Assembly (NCBI GenBank): GCA_009911305.1
Contig: QXXC01000017.1
Span: 1 to 64,000 of the forward strand
Direction of reading: 5' to 3'
Source: Clostridiaceae bacterium
Lineage (GTDB): Bacteria > Bacillota > Clostridia > Lachnospirales > Lachnospiraceae
Length of the DNA: 64,000 nt
Shown: positions 43,676 to 52,796 of the stretch, piece by piece
Position numbering within the stretch: the stretch's first letter is position 1
Layout: each line of letters opens with the position of its first letter
Notes under the pieces: generated by a model
Seen by the model: only the letters and a program-made list of their open reading frames with translations
Told to the model about the DNA's origin: nothing
Databases searched by the model: none
Made by a program: the position numbers and the translations under genes

Positions 43676-44929
43676 GTGTCTGTGATCGAAGTCCGGGGGC
43701 GGCGCCCGCTGAAGGGCGAGCTGATCGTGCAGGGCTCAAAGAACGCGGTGCTGCCCATGATGGCCGCGTCCGTGCTGAATAAAGGAATAACCGTCATTGA
43801 TAATGTCCCCGGAATACAGGATGTGTTTTGTATGATGGGGATACTTGATTCTCTGGGCTGCTGCTGCGCGCTGCATAAGCACCGGCTGCAGATTGACGCA
43901 TCGGGCCTTTGCGGCGCTTCCATTTCCCGGTGCGATATGGAAGCCATGCGTTCCTCTATCCTGCTTCTGGGGCCGCTTCTGGGGCGTCTGGGCGAGGCAG
44001 CGGTCTATGAGCCGGGCGGCTGTATGATCGGGAAACGGCCGATCGATCTGCACCTGATGGCCTTAAAGCGCCTGGGGGCCGCGGTGGAAGAGGGCGGGGA
44101 GGGGAAGCCGCTTACCGCGAGGGCGGGACGGCTCTCCGGCGCGATGGTTGAATTTCCCTACCCGAGCGTGGGCGCGACGGAGAACGCGATCTGCGCCGCC
44201 GTGGCGGCTTCGGGGCGGACCGTGCTCACGGGCTGCGCCAGGGAACCGGAGATTGAGGAGCTGTGCCGCTTCCTGACCGCGATGGGGGCCTCGATCCGAG
44301 GCGCTGGCAGCCGCGTGATTACGATTGAGGGCGGCCTGGCGCTTCATGACTGCCATTACCGGGCAGGCGGGGATCGGATCGTGGCCGGGACGTATCTTCT
44401 GGCCGCGGCCGGGACCGGCGGGGAGATTGTGCTGACCGGCGCGGGCGCGAGGGAGCTGTGCCCTGTGCTGTGCGTGTTAAAGCGCCTGGGCGGCTTCCTG
44501 TACGAGGAGGAAGGGCTGTTATTCTTCAAAAGCCAGGGCCGCCCGGCGGCGCTTACGGCCGTGACAGGGCCGCATCCCGGGTTTCCGACGGATCTGCAGT
44601 CTGTGCTGATGGCTGTCCTGAGCGTGGCGGACGGGGAGAGCGCGGTGCGCGAGACGGTGTTTGAAAGCCGTTTTGCGACAGTGGGAGAGCTTGTGAAGCT
44701 GGGCGCGGACATTGCGCTCTCCGGCGATACGGCCCGCATCCGGGGGCTGGGCTGCCTGAAGGGAGCTTCGGTGGAGGCAAAGGACTTACGAGGCGGCGCG
44801 GCCCTCGCGGTGGCCGGGCTTTTAGCGGACGGGGCCACGCGGATCAGCGGCTGCGGGCACATTATGCGCGGGTATGAGGATATCTGCCGCGACCTGGCTT
44901 GTCTTGGCGCGTCGATCGCCTGGAGGTAA
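43676..44929 (+). CDS. murA: UDP-GlcNAc 1-carboxyvinyltransferase
   Basis: 417 aa. Transfers enolpyruvate to UDP-GlcNAc, the first step of peptidoglycan synthesis. LKGELIVQGSKNAVLPMMAA contains the key Lys-Asn; the catalytic Cys (fosfomycin target) is kept in GGCMIGKRPIDLH. Later motifs PGFPTDLQS and RGGAALAVAGL are normal. The GTG at 43676 follows GGAGGGG. It occupies the place between ftsW and ftsQ where murG often lies. Confidence 0.93.
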   Translation: MSVIEVRGRRPLKGELIVQGSKNAVLPMMAASVLNKGITVIDNVPGIQDVFCMMGILDSLGCCCALHKHRLQIDASGLCGASISRCDMEAMRSSILLLGPLLGRLGEAAVYEPGGCMIGKRPIDLHLMALKRLGAAVEEGGEGKPLTARAGRLSGAMVEFPYPSVGATENAICAAVAASGRTVLTGCAREPEIEELCRFLTAMGASIRGAGSRVITIEGGLALHDCHYRAGGDRIVAGTYLLAAAGTGGEIVLTGAGARELCPVLCVLKRLGGFLYEEEGLLFFKSQGRPAALTAVTGPHPGFPTDLQSVLMAVLSVADGESAVRETVFESRFATVGELVKLGADIALSGDTARIRGLGCLKGASVEAKDLRGGAALAVAGLLADGATRISGCGHIMRGYEDICRDLACLGASIAWR

Positions 44930-44989
44930 CGCGGGCGATCGGCAGAGCGGGCCGGAGGCAGGCAGCGACAAAAGGAGGCGTCAGGGCCA

Positions 44990-45721
44990 ATGGGAAAACA
45001 CGGCAGGGGAAAAGGATGGCTTACATTGGCCGGTTCCCTCGCGGCTGCGGCATTGCTGCTGATTTTCGTTTTATTTGTGAGGATCAGCGAGGTCGAGGTG
45101 AGCGGAAATATCCGTTATACAAAGGAGCAGATGGAGGAGGCGGTTTTTGATACAAATTTAAGCAGAAATACCGTTATCTGCTACCTGCGGGACCGGTTCC
45201 GGCCACATAAGACGATTCCTTTTGTGGAAGACTATAAGATAGTATTCCGGAGCCTGAACCGGGCGGAGATTATTGTCTATGAAAAAAGCGTGGTCGGCTA
45301 TGTTTCCTATATGAGCAGCATGATATATTTTGACAAGGACGGCGTTGTTGTGGAGAGCACGAGCGAGAGGCTGCCGGGCATTCCGATGATAAACGGCCTT
45401 GAATTCGGCCATATCGTGCTGCACCGCCCCCTTCCGGTGGAGGATCCGCAGATATTTTCAGAGCTTTTAAACCTGACGCAGATTCTGGAAATCAATGAGA
45501 TCACAGTGGATCAGATCGAATTTACGCGCAGCAGGCGGATGCGCTGTTCCATCGGGACGCTTTTGGTGGAACTGGGAGACAACACACAGATGAACGGCAA
45601 GATTGGGGAGCTTAGAAGCATTCTGAAGGAGTATCCGGATTTGGACGGGACGCTGTATCTGGATACGTACGACGAGTCAAACCTAAGCCCCATGTTCCGA
45701 TTTGAGAAAAAATCAAAATAG
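44990..45721 (+). CDS. ftsQ: FtsQ/DivIB division protein
   Basis: 243 aa. One membrane helix (SLAAAALLLIFVLFV) followed by a POTRA domain (ISEVEVSGNIRYTKEQMEEAV) and the beta domain. The family member joins FtsL/FtsB in the divisome and regulates septal PBPs. Order just before ftsZ supports the call. Confidence 0.88.
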   Translation: MGKHGRGKGWLTLAGSLAAAALLLIFVLFVRISEVEVSGNIRYTKEQMEEAVFDTNLSRNTVICYLRDRFRPHKTIPFVEDYKIVFRSLNRAEIIVYEKSVVGYVSYMSSMIYFDKDGVVVESTSERLPGIPMINGLEFGHIVLHRPLPVEDPQIFSELLNLTQILEINEITVDQIEFTRSRRMRCSIGTLLVELGDNTQMNGKIGELRSILKEYPDLDGTLYLDTYDESNLSPMFRFEKKSK

Positions 45722-45724
45722 AGA

Positions 45725-45753
45725 TTGATTTTTTGCCAGAAATCAAATATAGT
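45725..45753 (+). promoter_or_regulatory. Candidate ftsZ promoter
   Basis: TTGATT (45725-45730), 17 bases, TATAGT (45748-45753), directly after the ftsQ stop. The leader would be about 105 nt. It allows ftsZ to be transcribed apart from the cluster. Confidence 0.5.
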
Positions 45754-45863
45754 ATAAGGTAGACTAAATATGTTTTCAGGCGGCTGTATGAGAGCGGCTT
45801 ACGGTTTGCGGGGACGGCTGTTTTGATGATTACAATTGATGGAAAAGTGAAGGAGGAACGGTC

Positions 45864-47108
45864 TTGTTAGAGATTAAGATAAATGAATCGGAGAATTCTG
45901 CCAGAATTATCGTGGTCGGCGTCGGCGGAGCGGGCAATAATGCGGTGAACCGTATGATAGAGGAGAATATTGCCGGAGTGGAATTCATTGGGATCAACAC
46001 GGACAAGCAGGCGCTGCAGTTCTGTAAGGCATCCACGGCGATGCAGATCGGCGAGAAGCTGACCAAGGGGCTGGGCGCAGGGGCCAAGCCCGAGATCGGC
46101 GAGAAGGCGGCGGAGGAGAGCCAGGAGGAGCTGGCCCAGGCCTTAAAGGGCGCGGACATGGTTTTCGTGACCTGCGGCATGGGCGGCGGCACCGGTACCG
46201 GCGCGGCGCCGGTGATCGCGCGGATCGCCAAGGATATGGGCATCCTGACCGTGGGCGTTGTGACCAAGCCGTTCCGCTTCGAGGCCAAGACCCGTATGAG
46301 CAACGCCATGTCCGGCATTGACAAGCTCAAGTCAAGCGTGGACACCCTGATCGTGATTCCGAACGACAAGCTGCTGGAGATTGTAGATCGCCGCACGACC
46401 ATGCCGGACGCCTTAAAGAAGGCCGACGAGGTGCTCCAGCAGGCCGTGCAGGGCATTACGGATTTAATCAACGTTCCGGGACTCATCAACCTCGATTTCG
46501 CGGATGTGCAGACCGTTATGCTGGATAAGGGCATTGCGCACATCGGCATCGGACATGCCAAGGGAGACGAGAAGGCCATCGAGGCCGTGAAGCAGGCCGT
46601 ATCCAGCCCGCTCCTTGAGACGACCATCGAGGGCGCGAGCCATGTGATCATCAATATTTCCGGCGATATCAGCCTGATCGAGGCCAATGACGCCGCGACC
46701 TACGTCCAGGAGCTGGCCGGGGATGACGCAAATATCATCTTTGGCGCGATGTATGACGAGAACGCGCAGGATGAGGCGATCATCACCGTCATTGCCACCG
46801 GCCTCGACGCGGATTCCTCCGACACGCCGGTCGAGAAGGCCATGAGCGATTTCAAGAAGCCCTTCCAGGCAAAGGGCGCCGCTCCGTTCGCGCCGCAGGG
46901 AGCCGGCAGGGAAGCAGCGGCCACGTCTGCGCCGGGCTATAAGATGCCCGCTTACCGCGGCGCGCCCGCACAGCCGCAGGCCCCGGCCGCAGGACAGAGG
47001 CCGGCGCAGCCGCAGCCGCCGCAGGGAGCTCCGGTACAGCAGACCTTCCGCCCGATGCAGAGGGAGACACAGATCAATATCCCGGATTTCCTGAAAAATA
47101 AGAGGTGA
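45864..47108 (+). CDS. ftsZ: Cell division GTPase FtsZ
   Basis: 414 aa. N-terminal [17 protein letters not shown], tubulin signature [16 protein letters not shown]7-loop region [13 protein letters not shown], Pro/Gln/Ala-rich linker and the C-terminal peptide [10 protein letters not shown] that binds FtsA/SepF. It starts with TTG at 45864 after AAGGAGG. A strong terminator follows. Confidence 0.98.
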   Translation: MLEIKINESENSARIIVVGVGGAGNNAVNRMIEENIAGVEFIGINTDKQALQFCKASTAMQIGEKLTKGLGAGAKPEIGEKAAEESQEELAQALKGADMVFVTCGMGGGTGTGAAPVIARIAKDMGILTVGVVTKPFRFEAKTRMSNAMSGIDKLKSSVDTLIVIPNDKLLEIVDRRTTMPDALKKADEVLQQAVQGITDLINVPGLINLDFADVQTVMLDKGIAHIGIGHAKGDEKAIEAVKQAVSSPLLETTIEGASHVIINISGDISLIEANDAATYVQELAGDDANIIFGAMYDENAQDEAIITVIATGLDADSSDTPVEKAMSDFKKPFQAKGAAPFAPQGAGREAAATSAPGYKMPAYRGAPAQPQAPAAGQRPAQPQPPQGAPVQQTFRPMQRETQINIPDFLKNKR

Positions 47109-47208
47109 TAAAAAGGGCGGGACAGCATCCTCCCGGCGCTGGCAGCCGCTGTAGTGGCGCAGGCTGCGAATACGATTTTTGCATTGAAAATTTGAAATAA
47201 AAGTGGCG

Positions 47209-47243
47209 ACGCCGCACAGAGAGAGCTGTGCGGCGTTTTTTTT
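47209..47243 (+). terminator. Terminator after ftsZ
   Basis: ACGCCGCACAG (47209-47219) pairs with CTGTGCGGCGT (47226-47236), a six-base loop, then a run of T. It ends the division cluster. Confidence 0.93.
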
Positions 47244-47280
47244 ATGCCTAAAACGGCGAATTCAGTCGTTTTGTATGGAT

Positions 47281-47358
47281 TTTGTCTAAAATTGGCGATA
47301 AAAATATGGAATCTGCTCTGCGTGTTTGACAAAAATTACAGGAAGAGCTATTTATAAT
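47281..47358 (+). promoter_or_regulatory. spoIIG-type promoter with Spo0A-like boxes and long spacer
   Basis: TTGACA (47326-47331) and TATAAT (47353-47358) are separated by 21 bases, too far for a normal sigma-A promoter. The complementary strand of the -35 region reads TTTGTCAAA and 47281-47289 reads TTTGTCTAA; both are one change from the Spo0A box TTTGTCGAA. The Bacillus subtilis spoIIG promoter is known for the same layout: consensus-like elements with a 22-bp spacer and Spo0A bound next to the -35. Confidence 0.75.
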
Positions 47359-47444
47359 GACTACTGTCGGACAGAGAGGCAGACGGTTCGCAGGCCAAAA
47401 GGGGGATGAGAATCGTTCTGAACCGGAGGGGTGGGATAGTTAGA

Positions 47445-48227
47445 GTGACATATACCGTATATGCAGATCTCCTGCTGGTCAGTAATTTTATCATGGACAT
47501 TCTGCTCCTTTGGCTGCTTCGCAGGATGATGCGGCTGAAGGCGAGGAGATGGGGGCTTGCCCCGGCGGCTCTGGTGGGGGCGCTGTACGCCCTGGCTGTG
47601 GCTGTTTTCCCGCTGCCTGCCCCTTTGGAGGCTTTTTTTACCTATGCAGGCGTGAGTGTTCTGATGGTGCTTGCAGCCTTTCAGATCCGTGGAAAAGGCG
47701 AGCTTTTTAAGGCTGTGGCCGGGCTTTACCTGGCGTCGTGCCTGATGGCCGGCGTGATGCAGCTCCTTGCGTTTTCCGGCCTGCTTTTTAAACCATGGAT
47801 GTGTGCAGCCGTACCGGGCAGCCTTTTTTTTGTCGTTTTTTTATGGAATCAGACGATATCCGGCGCTGCGAAGAACAGCCATCTGTATCAGGTGGAGGTG
47901 ACGTACAGGGGACAAATGGGACGCTTTGTGGGTTTTCTCGACACAGGAAACCGTCTGACAGAGCCGGTGAGCGGGAAACCGGTGTGTATCCTGTCGGCAG
48001 AGAGCGCCGGAGGGCTGTTTTCGGCCCTGGACGGCGTTCTGTATATTCCGTTTCGGAGCGTTGGAAAAGAGGGGGGCGTCCTTCCGGCTGTGCGGGCAGA
48101 GCGCATGGAGGTCGAAAGGGAAGGCGTAAGGCTGGTGGTGGAGGCCCCGTATATTGCCTTTTCAAAGGAGGCGCTGTCCCGGGACAATACATATCAGATG
48201 CTGCTGAATGAGGGGATTTGGCTGTGA
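47445..48227 (+). CDS. spoIIGA: Sigma-E processing peptidase SpoIIGA
   Basis: About 260 aa. The N-terminal half has five membrane helices (YTVYADLLLVSNFIMDILLLW at the start). The C-terminal half is an aspartic-protease domain with the active-site FLDTGNRL. It cuts the pro-sequence from sigma-E in the mother cell after signalling by SpoIIR. The GTG at 47445 gives the usual N terminus, with GGAGGGG upstream; ATG 47406 is the longer option. The sigE gene follows 39 bases later, as in most spore formers. Confidence 0.9.
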   Translation: MTYTVYADLLLVSNFIMDILLLWLLRRMMRLKARRWGLAPAALVGALYALAVAVFPLPAPLEAFFTYAGVSVLMVLAAFQIRGKGELFKAVAGLYLASCLMAGVMQLLAFSGLLFKPWMCAAVPGSLFFVVFLWNQTISGAAKNSHLYQVEVTYRGQMGRFVGFLDTGNRLTEPVSGKPVCILSAESAGGLFSALDGVLYIPFRSVGKEGGVLPAVRAERMEVEREGVRLVVEAPYIAFSKEALSRDNTYQMLLNEGIWL

Positions 48228-48266
48228 AAGGCTGGTATTTCTTATTAAATATGAGGAGGAAGAAAT

Positions 48267-49007
48267 ATGATCATAAAGGTTTCCATGCCGGGACAGTTCC
48301 GGCTTAAGGTGGCGCCGTCGTTTAAGTCGGTGCTGTTTCCCAGGGAAGGGGAGATTCATTACATAGGCGGGGCGGATGTCCTCCCTGCGCCTCTCAGCAG
48401 CCGTGAGGAGGCGCAGGTGCTGCAAAAGCTTGGAACCGAGCAGGATTCACAGGCAAAATCAAGTCTGATTGAACACAATCTGCGCCTGGTGGTATACATA
48501 GCAAAGAAATTTGACAATACGAGCGTGGGGGTCGAGGATCTCATTTCCATCGGCACGATTGGCCTTATCAAGGCCATCAATACGTTTAATATCGATAAAA
48601 ATATCAAGCTGGCTACGTACGCATCCCGCTGCATTGAGAATGAGATCCTGATGTATCTGCGGCGGAATAATAAGACCAAGATGGAGGTGTCCATCGATGA
48701 GCCGCTGAATGTGGACTGGGATGGAAATGAACTGCTGCTCTCAGATATCCTGGGCACAGATGAAGATGTGATTTACCGGGATCTGGAGGATGAGACGGAG
48801 AAGAAGCTCCTGAATACGGCCATCAGCCGCCTGCCGGCCAGGGAACAGCGGATCGTAAAGCTGCGCTTCGGGCTGGGGACAGAGAATGAGGATGAGATGA
48901 CGCAGAAGGAGGTGGCGGATCTGCTGGGAATCTCGCAGTCGTATATTTCGAGGCTGGAGAAGAAGATTATGAAGCGGCTGAAGAAGGAGATTGTGCGGTA
49001 TGAGTAG
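48267..49007 (+). CDS. sigE: Sporulation sigma factor SigE
   Basis: 246 aa. A pro-sequence of about 30 residues ends near IHYIGG, the region SpoIIGA cuts. Then region 2 ([49 protein letters not shown]) and region 4 ([17 protein letters not shown]). It directs early mother-cell transcription. AGGAGG precedes the ATG. Confidence 0.96.
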   Translation: MIIKVSMPGQFRLKVAPSFKSVLFPREGEIHYIGGADVLPAPLSSREEAQVLQKLGTEQDSQAKSSLIEHNLRLVVYIAKKFDNTSVGVEDLISIGTIGLIKAINTFNIDKNIKLATYASRCIENEILMYLRRNNKTKMEVSIDEPLNVDWDGNELLLSDILGTDEDVIYRDLEDETEKKLLNTAISRLPAREQRIVKLRFGLGTENEDEMTQKEVADLLGISQSYISRLEKKIMKRLKKEIVRYE

Positions 49008-49038
49008 AGCGTGTCTGGAACACGCTCCAGAGCATGTT

Positions 49039-50112
49039 TCAGGCACGTTTTAAAAGGCGGCGCGTGAAGAAGCTTACGCTGCGCCCGGCAAGGGCCGGCA
49101 GGAGCAGCCCCAGAATCACGTAAAACGGCCCGAGCTGCGGCCGGAAGCTGACCGGGAAGGAGGAGAGCGTCTCCGGCAGCTCCGGAAGGAAAAAGCGCGC
49201 GTACGCGTAATCCATCAGCTTAAACACCGTAAAATGCAGCGCCATGATATCAAAGGAGCAGCGCCCCAAAAAGGTCAGGGGGCGGGAGAGGAAGCGCCAT
49301 TTTTCCACCAGATCCGCCAGGGAGAGGACGAAATAGATGCCCAGCAGGGAGATGGGGAAAAAGAGCAGCCCCGGGATGCTCATGCTGGCCAGGTCGATGT
49401 AGATATGGAGCCGGCTGTTGACCTGTGTCAGCAAAAACGCGCTGATCATACATCCGTACCAGGTGGTATAGCGGCGGAACCCCGGGCAGTGCGTTTTCAT
49501 GAGCCAGGCGATGACATACAGGGGAACCACCAGGATGGCGGTCTGCAGGTTATAGGGCAGGCCGCATTTTCGCATGTTGATAAACACGCCCGTCAGGCCC
49601 ACAGCAGCGGCCGGGAGTACGATCAGGGGAAGGCGCAGGGCGGGCTTTTGAAGCCGCCTGGCCGCTGTGCGGCCGAACCAGACGCAGCCGCCGAACAGGG
49701 CGGCGGAGACGAGCCAGACAGGCACAAACCAGAGCGCGCCCTGGATCTGCTCCGGGCAGGTGAAGGAGATGCCGCTTAAGACAGCGGAAAGCATCATCGT
49801 GTGGTTATAAACCGGCTGCCCGGCATAGAGTCCATGCCCGACAAAAAAGTTGTGCAGGAGCACGAATACGGCGGCATAAAAGAAATATCTGGGCCAGGAG
49901 CCGGCCAGGCGGGCCCCGAAATAGGCAAAGGGATCGTCGCCGTATCTGGCTTCATTGTAGAAATACCCGGTTATAAAAAAGAAGAGGGCCAGATGGAACA
50001 AATATACAAACGCGCCGGCAAAATAGCCGCTGTGCCCTAAGACAATCGCGATGATTCCCAGCCCCTTTACGGTATCCCAGTAAAAAGAGCGGGACGAAAC
50101 GTCCTGATTCAT
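49039..50112 (-). CDS. Acyltransferase-3 family membrane protein (COG3594-like)
   Basis: About 357 aa with ten membrane helices. The first segment FYWDTVKGLGIIAIVLGHSG carries the family's conserved His, followed by LFHLALFFFITGYFY. Such enzymes acetylate sugars or other cell-surface groups. The ATG at 50112 has GGAGGAAAAAC upstream. It lies on the opposite strand between sigE and sigG, which are usually adjacent, so it looks like an insertion into the sporulation locus. The substrate is unknown. Confidence 0.8.
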   Translation of the reverse strand: MNQDVSSRSFYWDTVKGLGIIAIVLGHSGYFAGAFVYLFHLALFFFITGYFYNEARYGDDPFAYFGARLAGSWPRYFFYAAVFVLLHNFFVGHGLYAGQPVYNHTMMLSAVLSGISFTCPEQIQGALWFVPVWLVSAALFGGCVWFGRTAARRLQKPALRLPLIVLPAAAVGLTGVFINMRKCGLPYNLQTAILVVPLYVIAWLMKTHCPGFRRYTTWYGCMISAFLLTQVNSRLHIYIDLASMSIPGLLFFPISLLGIYFVLSLADLVEKWRFLSRPLTFLGRCSFDIMALHFTVFKLMDYAYARFFLPELPETLSSFPVSFRPQLGPFYVILGLLLPALAGRSVSFFTRRLLKRA

Positions 50113-50206
50113 ATGTTTTTCCTCCTTGTACCAGCCGATTGTACTATGGGGAGGGGAAAAAAGCAAGAGGAACTGTTTCAGATACGCTCCAGGGTGTATG
50201 ATAAAG

Positions 50207-50370
50207 GTTACTGTTTACACGCCAGTCCATGCGAGGCGTTTTTTGTGAGTGCAGCGCAGCGAAAGTCACAGAAAACCCGAGAGAAACGGCGCCAAACCGC
50301 GTTTTATGCGGTTTGTGTGCATCGCGGAGCGTGTTACTGGGCACAGCCCGGCGGGGGTGTGAACAGTAAC
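50207..50370 (+). repeat. 164-bp MITE-like element with terminal inverted repeats
   Basis: Left end GTTACTGTTTACAC (50207-50220) and right end GTGTGAACAGTAAC (50357-50370) are inverted repeats matching at 13 of 14 positions. Both are flanked by a near-direct repeat, TGATAAAG (50199-50206) and TGATAAGG (50371-50378), like a target-site duplication. Internal inverted pairs (AAACCGCG / GCGGTTT) predict a folded RNA or DNA. A partial second copy is at 33672-33765. No coding frame is convincing. Confidence 0.75.
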
Positions 50371-50406
50371 TGATAAGGGGTGGAAGCGTGTACGGCACTG
50401 TACGCG

Positions 50407-51183
50407 TCAGCTCAGATAATGCTTCATGGTCCGCAGGGCGTTCTTTTCAAGGCGGCTGACCTGGGCCTGGCTGATATGGATTTCTTCCGCCACCTCGGTC
50501 TGGGTTTTCCCTTCAAAAAAGCGCATGTCAATGATATGGCGTTCCCGCTCCGGGAGGCGTTTCATGGCTTCGCTCAGGGAGAGATCTTCTACCCAGTGTT
50601 CTTCAGAATTTTTCTTATCGCTGATCTGATCCATGACGTATAAGGGATCGCCGCCGTCGGTGTAGACCGGTTCGTAGAGGCTGACCGGGCTCTGGATGGC
50701 GTCCAGGGCGTAGGTGATTTCCTCCTTTGTGACGCCGAGCTCTTCGGCGATCTCACAGACGGTCGGCTCCTTTAAATTCTTTTTCAGGAGATGTTCCCTG
50801 GTGTAAATCGCCTTGTAAGCCGTATCCCGCAGGGATCGGCTGACGCGGATGGAATTATTGTCCCGCAGGTAGCGTTTGACCTCGCCTAAGATCATCGGAA
50901 CCGCATAGGTGGAAAAACGCACATTCTGTGTAATGTCAAAATTATCAATCGCCTTAATGAGGCCGATGCAGCCGATCTGGAAGAGGTCGTCCACATTTTC
51001 GTTGCTGCTGGAAAAGCGCTGGATGACGCTTAAGACAAGACGGAGATTTCCCTTGATATACTGTTCCCTGGCTTCTTTGTCGCCGTTTAGAATCCGTTTG
51101 AACAGCTCCTCCTTTTCAGAATTGCTCAGGAGAGGAAGCTTAGAGGTATTCACTCCGCATATTTCCACTTTATAAACAGCCAT
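50407..51183 (-). CDS. sigG: Sporulation sigma factor SigG
   Basis: 258 aa. Starts MAVYKVEICGVNTSKLPLL, the hallmark N terminus of SigG, with GGAGGTAAGG before the ATG at 51183. Region 2: YIKGNLRLVLSVIQRFSSSN, FQIGCIGLIKAIDNF. Region 4: VAEEIHISQAQVSRLEK. It controls late forespore genes. In most spore formers it follows sigE on the same strand; here it is inverted and 1.4 kb away. Confidence 0.96.
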   Translation of the reverse strand: MAVYKVEICGVNTSKLPLLSNSEKEELFKRILNGDKEAREQYIKGNLRLVLSVIQRFSSSNENVDDLFQIGCIGLIKAIDNFDITQNVRFSTYAVPMILGEVKRYLRDNNSIRVSRSLRDTAYKAIYTREHLLKKNLKEPTVCEIAEELGVTKEEITYALDAIQSPVSLYEPVYTDGGDPLYVMDQISDKKNSEEHWVEDLSLSEAMKRLPERERHIIDMRFFEGKTQTEVAEEIHISQAQVSRLEKNALRTMKHYLS

Positions 51184-51629
51184 GTACCTTACCTCCGCAT
51201 CATTGTATTTATACATGAATGATGGACGGATTTGGATGGATTTATACGGAGCGTAAGTTGAAAAAAATTTCCTGTGAAAGTAAGAGGGAAGGCCTTGACA
51301 GCAGGGGCTTGTGACAGCCTTTGCTGTTTTTAAGGCTCTTAAGAGAATCATTGAAAGGACAGTGCGGATTATGCTGCATATAAAAAAGATAACCGCGTTC
51401 ACCTGAGCTGAATTTCCCACAAAGCGGAACGCACATCTGGCAGAAAGCATTTTCCAGACACGCTTTGGCTCTCGGATCGGCGGATCGCAAGTATGTAACC
51501 TATAAAATTGTTTATCATCATATTTGAAAACAATTGATTTTTTTACGAAATTGGTATAGGATAATTACAATTCACACCCTGCGCCTTTTTTGGCGGCGTG
51601 AATCAAATGCGATAGTGAGGAGAAAACCA
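51184..51629. other. Intergenic region between sigG and asd
   Basis: About 446 bases without a supported gene. It includes an imperfect inverted repeat (ACAGCA...TGCTGT near 51299-51330) and the divergent promoter regions of sigG and asd. I could not assign a forespore promoter for sigG or a riboswitch for asd. Confidence 0.5.
51534..51562 (+). promoter_or_regulatory. Candidate asd promoter
   Basis: TTGATT (51534-51539), 17 bases, TAGGAT (51557-51562), with TATAGG and GATAAT overlapping as alternative -10 boxes. The leader would be about 60 nt. Confidence 0.45.
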
Positions 51630-52721
51630 ATGAATATGGAAAAAAAATTGCGCGTAGGTATCCTTGGCGCGACCGGCATGGTTGGTCAGCGCTTTATTAC
51701 GCTGCTGGCGGGACATCCCTGGTATGAGATTACGGCGCTGGCGGCCAGTCCGCGTTCGGCGGGAAAATCATATGAGGAGGCCGTCGGCGGGAGATGGAAG
51801 ATGCAGACCCCCATGCCGGAAGCTGTAAAAGGCATGACGGTCATGAATGTCAATGAGGTGGAGAAGGTGGCGGCCCGGACGGATTTTGTGTTCAGCGCCG
51901 TTGACATGACGAAAGAGGAGATCCGGGCCATTGAGGACGCGTATGCAAAGGCAGAAACGCCGGTGGTTTCTAATAACAGCGCCCACCGCTGGACGCCGGA
52001 TGTCCCGATGGTGGTTCCGGAGATCAATCCGGAGCATTTTAAAGTCATCGAATTCCAGAGGAAGCGCCTGGGGACGACGCGGGGATTTGTGGCCGTAAAG
52101 CCGAACTGCTCGATCCAGAGCTATGCGCCGGTTCTGACGGCCTGGAAGGAGTTTGAGCCGTATGAGGCAGTGGCCACGACATACCAGGCAATCTCCGGGG
52201 CGGGAAAGACCTTTCAGGACTGGCCGGAGATGGTGGAAAATATCATTCCCTACATCGGCGGCGAGGAGGAAAAGAGCGAGCAGGAGCCGCTGCGCCTCTG
52301 GGGCGAGATAAAGGACGGGGTGATCGTAAAGGCCGAAAGCCCGATCATCACCTGCCAGTGCATCCGCGTCCCGGTTCTGGACGGACATACGGCGGCGGTG
52401 TTTGTGAAATTCAGGAAACGCCCGTCAAAGGAGGAGCTGATTGAGGCGCTGAACCGTTTTAAGGGCCTTCCCCAGACGCTGGAGCTTCCGAGCGCGCCGA
52501 AGCAGTTTATCCGCTACTTAGAGGAGGATAATCGTCCGCAGGTAAAGCTGGATGTGGACGCGGAAAAGGGAATGGCAGTCTCTGTGGGACGTTTAAGGCC
52601 GGATACCGTTTACGACTGGAAGTTTGTGGGCCTGTCCCACAATACCCTGCGCGGCGCGGCCGGCGGGGCCGTGCTGTGCGCGGAGCTTTTAACGGCGCAG
52701 GGATATATTCAGGCAAAATAG
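51630..52721 (+). CDS. asd: Aspartate-semialdehyde dehydrogenase
   Basis: 363 aa. NADP-binding GILGATGMVGQRFITLL, the catalytic Cys in VAVKPNCSIQSYAP, QAISGAGKTFQDWPEM and the substrate-binding RVPVLDGHTAAVFV. It makes aspartate semialdehyde for lysine/diaminopimelate, threonine and methionine. Length and motifs match the archaeal/fungal-like subgroup common in clostridia. GGAG lies before the ATG at 51630. Confidence 0.95.
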   Translation: MNMEKKLRVGILGATGMVGQRFITLLAGHPWYEITALAASPRSAGKSYEEAVGGRWKMQTPMPEAVKGMTVMNVNEVEKVAARTDFVFSAVDMTKEEIRAIEDAYAKAETPVVSNNSAHRWTPDVPMVVPEINPEHFKVIEFQRKRLGTTRGFVAVKPNCSIQSYAPVLTAWKEFEPYEAVATTYQAISGAGKTFQDWPEMVENIIPYIGGEEEKSEQEPLRLWGEIKDGVIVKAESPIITCQCIRVPVLDGHTAAVFVKFRKRPSKEELIEALNRFKGLPQTLELPSAPKQFIRYLEEDNRPQVKLDVDAEKGMAVSVGRLRPDTVYDWKFVGLSHNTLRGAAGGAVLCAELLTAQGYIQAK

Positions 52722-52796
52722 AAGAGGGACGCGGCCAGGCGCCGGGCGTCTTAAAGGCGCGGCGCCCGGGAGCGCTGCGAAAAAGGAGAAAACGAG

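Noticed and set aside
49234..49779. 181-codon plus-strand frame inside the acyltransferase region
   Set aside because: Antisense to a clear membrane protein; charged low-complexity product without a start signal.
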